64,000 nt of DNA, taken from NCBI GenBank assembly GCA_037443565.1, contig JBBIOB010000003.1:1-64000 (forward strand), given 5' to 3'. The stretch is from Fervidifonticultor_A sp037443565 (GTDB taxonomy: Bacteria > Sysuimicrobiota > Sysuimicrobiia > Sysuimicrobiales > Humicultoraceae). Shown here in pieces: positions 60,456 to 64,000 of the stretch. Numbering within the stretch: position 1 is the first letter of the stretch; every line of letters starts with the position of its first letter. Both the position numbers and the translations under genes were made by a program. The notes below the pieces were generated by a model. That model saw only the letters and a program-made list of their open reading frames with translations. It made no database searches and was not told where the DNA came from.

Positions 60456-61433
60456 TTACGCGTGAAGCTCCAGAATGTCGCCGTCTTCGAGCTCGTGCTC
60501 GCGGCCGACCATCAGGCCGTCGATTGCCCGCGGGCGCCACAGCCGCGCAAAACGCAGCCCTTCCGCGAAGTCCTTGTGCACCACCGCCGCGGCGTCGAGC
60601 ACCGTGGTACCGCGCTTGAGGATGTAGGGCACGTGCAGGTCGGGCTTCTTCCCGGGCTTCTTGCTGTAGACCCGCACCAGGCGCAGCATCGCGAACATCG
60701 TCCTGCGCAGCTCGCCGAGGTTGACGTCCTGCTCCGCGGAGATCGGCAGCATCGGCAGGCGGTCGCCGTAGAACTCCTTGAAGACCGCGAGCGTGTCCGC
60801 GGCGCCGGGCGCGTCGAGTTTGGCCGCCACGATGACCGCGGGCACCATGTTGGGACCCCGGGGACGGTCGGGCGGGATCAGCGTCACATTGGACGCCGCG
60901 AGCAGGTCAAACGTCGCCTCGGTAGAGGCGAGCACGTCCTGATCCGCCAGGTCGACGACCAGCAGCGCGCCGTCGGCGCCGCGAATGATCGCGAACAGCC
61001 AGCCCTCGGCCGACTCGGGGCTGATCGGCGGCAGGTCCACGAGCTGGATCTGCACGTCCTCGAACGCCGCCATCCCGGCCAGCGGGACGCGGGTGGTGAA
61101 CGGGTAGGCCGCGATCTCGGGGGTCGCGTTGGTGAGCGCGGCCAGCAGCGACGACTTGCCCGAATTCGGCGCACCTACGAGGGCGATCTGGCCCGCGCCC
61201 TCGCGCTCGACGTGATAGAACGGCTTGGCCCGCGCGGCCCCCTTGCGGCGCTGCGCCTCGGCGCGGAACTTGGCGATCCGGCGCTTGAGGTCCGCCTGCA
61301 TCTTCTCCGTCCCCTTGTGCTTGGGGATGGTGCGGAGCATCTCCTCGAGCGCCGCGAGCCTGGCCTCAGGGGAGGTGGCCTCTTTGAACTTCTTGTCCGC
61401 GGCCAGGTATTCGGGGGTCAGGTTCGCCGGCAT
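60456..61433 (-). CDS. Obg/DRG-type GTPase with C-terminal TGS domain
   Basis: A 325-residue GTPase of the DRG group: a basic helical N-terminus ('KHKGTEKMQADLKRRIAKFRAEAQRRKG'), G1 'LVGAPNSGKSSLLAALTNA', a G2-like 'YPFTTRVPLAGM', G3 as 'VDLPPI' instead of DxPG, and 'IVAAKLDAPGA' in place of NKxD. A TGS domain follows ('YILKRGTTVLDAAAVVHKDFAEGLRFARLW' and 'LEDGDILELHA'). The altered G3 and G4 motifs make nucleotide use uncertain; relatives bind ribosomes. The ATG at 61433 is 12 bases from a TACAAT box. Confidence 0.88.
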   Translation of the reverse strand: MPANLTPEYLAADKKFKEATSPEARLAALEEMLRTIPKHKGTEKMQADLKRRIAKFRAEAQRRKGAARAKPFYHVEREGAGQIALVGAPNSGKSSLLAALTNATPEIAAYPFTTRVPLAGMAAFEDVQIQLVDLPPISPESAEGWLFAIIRGADGALLVVDLADQDVLASTEATFDLLAASNVTLIPPDRPRGPNMVPAVIVAAKLDAPGAADTLAVFKEFYGDRLPMLPISAEQDVNLGELRRTMFAMLRLVRVYSKKPGKKPDLHVPYILKRGTTVLDAAAVVHKDFAEGLRFARLWRPRAIDGLMVGREHELEDGDILELHA

Positions 61434-61445
61434 GGTCGCGCCTGA

Positions 61446-61451
61446 ATTGTA
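61446..61451 (-). promoter_or_regulatory. -10 box (TACAAT) of the TGS GTPase gene
   Basis: TACAAT on the minus strand, 12 bases before the GTPase ATG at 61433. The -35 region is weak. Leader would be very short. Confidence 0.45.
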
Positions 61452-61579
61452 GCAAAGCGCGCGGACCCTCGGCCATCGGCCGGATCCGTCCAGCAACGGC
61501 CGGCGGGCCGGGGAACCGGTGACACGGCCGACGCGTCGAACACTCAGGGAGCCGAACCTACATGCGAGGAGGCCGCATC

Positions 61580-62269
61580 ATGCGATGGATTCTGCCAGGG
61601 CTGATCGTGCTGACACTCATCACCGTGCCTGCCGTGGGAGCACAGACTCCTGAGGCTGGGCGCAATCAGATCATCACCACCGGCGGGGGCCGGATCGAGG
61701 TCGCGCCGGATCAGGCGACGATCACCGTCGGCGCGCAGGCGCAGCGGCCGACCGCCGCCGAGGCCATCGCCGAGGTGAACCGCGTCGCGGCGCAGGCGGC
61801 CGAGCGGCTCCGGGCGCTGGGCGTGCGGCCCGACGCCATCCGCACGGCGTCGGTGCAGGTGGTCCCGGTCTACAGCACGCCGCGCGACGGCGCCGCCCCG
61901 CAGGTGACAGGGTATCGCGCGGCCTCGATGCTGACCGTCACGCTGAACGACCTGGCGCTGGTAGGCCGGAGCATCGACGCCGCGATCGGGGTCGGGGCGA
62001 ACGTCGTGCACGGCCTCACGTTCGGACTGCGCGATCCGTCGCGGGCCCGCAACGACGCGCTGGCCATGGCGGTGCGCGAGGCGCGCGAGAAGGCCGACGC
62101 GATCGCGCAGGCGGCGGGCCTGCGCATCACCGGCATCGAGCGCATCGTCGAGGAAGGCGCGGCCGTCGCCCCCCGCGAGCTCCGGATCGCCGCGGCACCG
62201 ATGCCCACGCCCATCGAACCCGGGCTGGTCTCGGTCACCGCCCAGGTGAGCGTGGTCTTCCGGTACTAG
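61580..62269 (+). CDS. SIMPL-domain (DUF541) secreted protein
   Basis: A 229-residue protein with a signal peptide ('MRWILPGLIVLTLITVPAVGAQT', residues 1-21) and a SIMPL domain: 'ITTGGGRIEVAPDQATITVGAQAQRPTAAEAIAEVN', 'LGVRPDAIRTASVQVVPVY', 'AREKADAIAQAAGLRITGI'. The family forms periplasmic cages in some bacteria; function is poorly known. GAGGAGG before the ATG at 61580 sets the start. Its TAG and the next gene's TAG share a CTAG palindrome (62266-62269). Confidence 0.9.
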   Translation: MRWILPGLIVLTLITVPAVGAQTPEAGRNQIITTGGGRIEVAPDQATITVGAQAQRPTAAEAIAEVNRVAAQAAERLRALGVRPDAIRTASVQVVPVYSTPRDGAAPQVTGYRAASMLTVTLNDLALVGRSIDAAIGVGANVVHGLTFGLRDPSRARNDALAMAVREAREKADAIAQAAGLRITGIERIVEEGAAVAPRELRIAAAPMPTPIEPGLVSVTAQVSVVFRY

Positions 62270-62934
62270 CCCGAGGAGTGGATCAGCGGCGGATCGAGCT
62301 GCGCCGCCGGCCATTCGAGCCGGATCAGGGCCGACAGCACCTCGAGGTGGTGGGCGACGACCTGCTCGGACAGGCCCACCGGACACCACGCGCCGAACAA
62401 CGCGGCGTCGGTGTCGTCCCGCAGCCGCGTGCGGAAGTCTGGACCGTGAACGACGCAGGCGATGATGCCCTCTCCGTCGCGGACCACCATATCGCCGGGC
62501 CGCAGCGCCTGCTCCTTGCCGCCCAACCGGGTGTAGCGATCGCCGTCGCGCGCGACGTCCACCAGCAGCGCGCCCGCGAGCGCCGCCAGGTCGTGCCCGG
62601 AGGTCAGCACCAGGGTCGCGACCTCGGCGGTGAACATCGCTTCGACGAGCGCCGACGGGCCCTCGATCGGGCGGCCGGCCAGGATGGTCTTCGCCTGGTG
62701 CGCGACGGGGTACCGCTGGCCCCATCGCTTGAAGTACGCCGCGTAGGGTCCGGCCACGGCATCGTCCTCGATGGGCCTCGCGGCGAACTGCTCGCGCAGC
62801 CGGGCCTCGACCTCGCGCTGCCGCGGCCTCAGCGCGGTCGCGCGGAGCCGGTTCGGGCATCCACGGGCAACGAGCGCGCCGAAGACCCCCTCTGGGAACG
62901 CGGCTGTGAACTCAGCGGTCAGCGTGATCTGCAT
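62266..62934 (-). CDS. B3/4-domain protein (Phe-tRNA synthetase beta-like)
   Basis: A 222-residue protein of the stand-alone B3/4 type: 'ITLTAEFTAAFPEGVFGALVARG', 'FKRWGQRYPVAHQAKTILAGRPI' and 'EVATLVLTSGHDLAALAGALLVDVARDGDRY', then 'PGDMVVRDGEGIIACVVHGPDFRTRL'. These resemble the editing-like B3/4 domain of the phenylalanyl-tRNA synthetase beta chain, and the family is thought to act on mischarged tRNA or to bind DNA/RNA. A start three codons earlier (62943) is possible. Confidence 0.82.
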   Translation of the reverse strand: MQITLTAEFTAAFPEGVFGALVARGCPNRLRATALRPRQREVEARLREQFAARPIEDDAVAGPYAAYFKRWGQRYPVAHQAKTILAGRPIEGPSALVEAMFTAEVATLVLTSGHDLAALAGALLVDVARDGDRYTRLGGKEQALRPGDMVVRDGEGIIACVVHGPDFRTRLRDDTDAALFGAWCPVGLSEQVVAHHLEVLSALIRLEWPAAQLDPPLIHSSG

Positions 62935-62969
62935 GATCCACACCCGGTTCGTTGCGGGCGGCTCTCCCG

Positions 62970-64000
62970 TCAGGGGTGCTGCGCCGCCAGCTCGGCAACC
63001 AGCGCCCGGCCGGCCCGATCCATGAACGCCGCGACGTCCTGCGGGGTCTGGGGATCCGGCTCCTCAGGCCCCGGCGTCTTCACCGCGGTGGCATAGTACT
63101 CCAGGAACGGCGAGAGGCTCTTGAACGGGTAGACGATGTAGACTTTCTTTCCTGTCGTATGGGCGTGGACCATCTCGGACAGCACCCCGAACGACATCTG
63201 GCTCGTGGGATAGAAGACGACGTTCATGTCGGACTGGTCGATCAGGCGCAGGTCCCGCTTCACGGTGGCGCGCCCGAGGTGGAGACGAGTCCGGTCGTCC
63301 AATCCCGAGGCCCACTCCCGCAGGTCCCTCAGCGAACCGGCCCAGGCCAGGATCTCGGCGCGCTCTTCCTCGGAGAACTGCTCGTCGAACTCGCGCTCCC
63401 CGATCCGGGAGAACGACGCGGCTTCTTCGTCGCTCACCGACAGCGGGTCGAACACCACGAAGTACTCGCGCAGCTGTCGCCCGAACTCTCGGGCCATATC
63501 GATGAGTTCCGCGCGTCCCTCACGGCGCAGATTCGTGATGGGATAGCCTAGGTAGATACGGGGCCTTTTAAAGCAGATGAGATCGAATAGGGTCTGGGTC
63601 GGCTCATCGTGCGCGATCAGGTAGTGCGGGACCCTCTCATACGCCGCAAACATCTTGGAAATGAAGACCTCCTGCTCCTGCCAGGCAACGATCTCTCCCG
63701 CGTCGAGTCGTCCCCGCCACTGGTCCGTCGCGTTCAACCGCCGGTGGATCTGGTAGACGCCGTCGATGATCGTGACGTAGAAGATCCCCTCAGGCCGCAC
63801 GGCGGGCGCCAGCCGCAGGCCCGGCAGCGTCTCCTGCACCGCGGCCTCGTCGGGTGAGGGCATCCGGCGGCGGGTCTCGTCGAACAACATCTTGAGGTAG
63901 TGCGTGTCGAGCCCCGGGATCAGATGGCTCTTCCACCAGAAACACGCGTGCGTCACCAGGATGGTGCAAAGATCGGGCTCCCACAGCGCGGGATCGTTGA
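62970..64000 (-). CDS. partial gene: unknown protein with nucleoside 2-deoxyribosyltransferase-like C-terminal domain
   Basis: The gene runs off the right edge, so the 5' end is missing; 343 codons are visible. The frame stays open to the last base ('NDPALWEPDLCTILVTHACFWWKSHLIPGLDTHYL' at the visible N-terminus, given in part). The C-terminal part has a pattern of nucleotide-binding or deoxyribosyltransferase folds: 'RDLRLIDQSDMNVVFYPTSQMSFGVLSEMVHAHTTGKKVYIVYPF', with an Asp-Met and a Ser-x-Gly-x-x-x-Glu like the NDT active site. The first part may be an AAA-like kinase domain. I am not sure of either. Confidence 0.5.
   Translation of the reverse strand, partial: NDPALWEPDLCTILVTHACFWWKSHLIPGLDTHYLKMLFDETRRRMPSPDEAAVQETLPGLRLAPAVRPEGIFYVTIIDGVYQIHRRLNATDQWRGRLDAGEIVAWQEQEVFISKMFAAYERVPHYLIAHDEPTQTLFDLICFKRPRIYLGYPITNLRREGRAELIDMAREFGRQLREYFVVFDPLSVSDEEAASFSRIGEREFDEQFSEEERAEILAWAGSLRDLREWASGLDDRTRLHLGRATVKRDLRLIDQSDMNVVFYPTSQMSFGVLSEMVHAHTTGKKVYIVYPFKSLSPFLEYYATAVKTPGPEEPDPQTPQDVAAFMDRAGRALVAELAAQHP

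Overview
The window is strongly GC-rich, densely coded chromosomal DNA from a bacterium that I cannot name with certainty. An outer-membrane TolC-type efflux protein (121-1494, minus) points to a two-membrane cell. In contrast, the first 10 kb keeps the core of the Bacillus-type chromosomal order yabE - ksgA/rsmA - ispE - purR - sugar nucleotidyltransferase, and the window also carries LCP and GerMN genes and a SAM-I riboswitch, all typical of the Terrabacteria side of the tree. My best guess is a diderm terrabacterial lineage (an Armatimonadota/CSP1-3-like group, for example). I see no insertion sequence, prophage, CRISPR array or rRNA; the only tRNA is an initiator tRNA at the left edge.

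Layout. (1) 1-9.7 kb: initiator tRNA, TolC, SUKH/SMI1 protein, purR, NTP transferase, ispE, an LCP protein on the other strand, an aminotransferase, rsmA and a YabE-like 3D-domain protein with a long structured leader. (2) 9.7-10.6 kb: a lone gene for a helix-turn-helix plus degenerate LAGLIDADG protein. (3) 10.5-24.8 kb, all minus strand: a SAM-I riboswitch and terminator lead into thrB - thrC - MoaD-like sulfur carrier, ligA, a GerMN lipoprotein-like gene, a protein with a C-terminal Hfq-like domain, and a propionyl-CoA to succinyl-CoA pathway (carboxyltransferase, biotin carboxylase, biotin carrier, methylmalonyl-CoA mutase large subunit, and a single-frame MeaB GTPase - epimerase fusion) with DinB and GNAT genes embedded. 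(4) 24.9-25.7 kb: lgt, ended by a shared hairpin terminator. (5) 25.7-41.3 kb, minus strand: iscS followed by a complete 14-gene respiratory complex I operon nuoA-N and a DUF3054 membrane protein. (6) 41.4-46.3 kb: a PQQ-type sugar dehydrogenase, a phosphoesterase and CoA-type Nudix pair, an internally duplicated ThyX-like protein, and a small membrane protein. (7) 46.3-50.0 kb: a tight six-gene minus-strand cassette with two ArsA/Get3-type ATPases, one carrying a natural Asp-to-Asn change at the switch I catalytic position, a 91-residue helper, two thioredoxin-fold-like paralogues and an unknown protein. (8) 50-64 kb: cstA, a cupin, an FAH-family enzyme, a short Gfo/Idh oxidoreductase, a cupredoxin, a peptide-type ABC transporter without its ATPases, ExoD, a VOC protein, a TGS GTPase, a SIMPL protein, a B3/4-domain protein and an edge-truncated gene.

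How it fits together: the window covers housekeeping (translation start, rRNA methylation, isoprenoid and purine control, DNA ligase, lipoprotein maturation), aerobic-type respiration through complex I, and propionate/odd-chain or branched-chain acyl-CoA breakdown. The points most worth following are the SAM-riboswitch-controlled thrB-thrC-MoaD unit, which suggests phosphohomoserine-based homocysteine synthesis rather than plain threonine synthesis; the paired-ATPase cassette; the Hfq-domain fusion; the duplicated ThyX with complementary degenerate motifs; and the HTH-LAGLIDADG candidate regulator.
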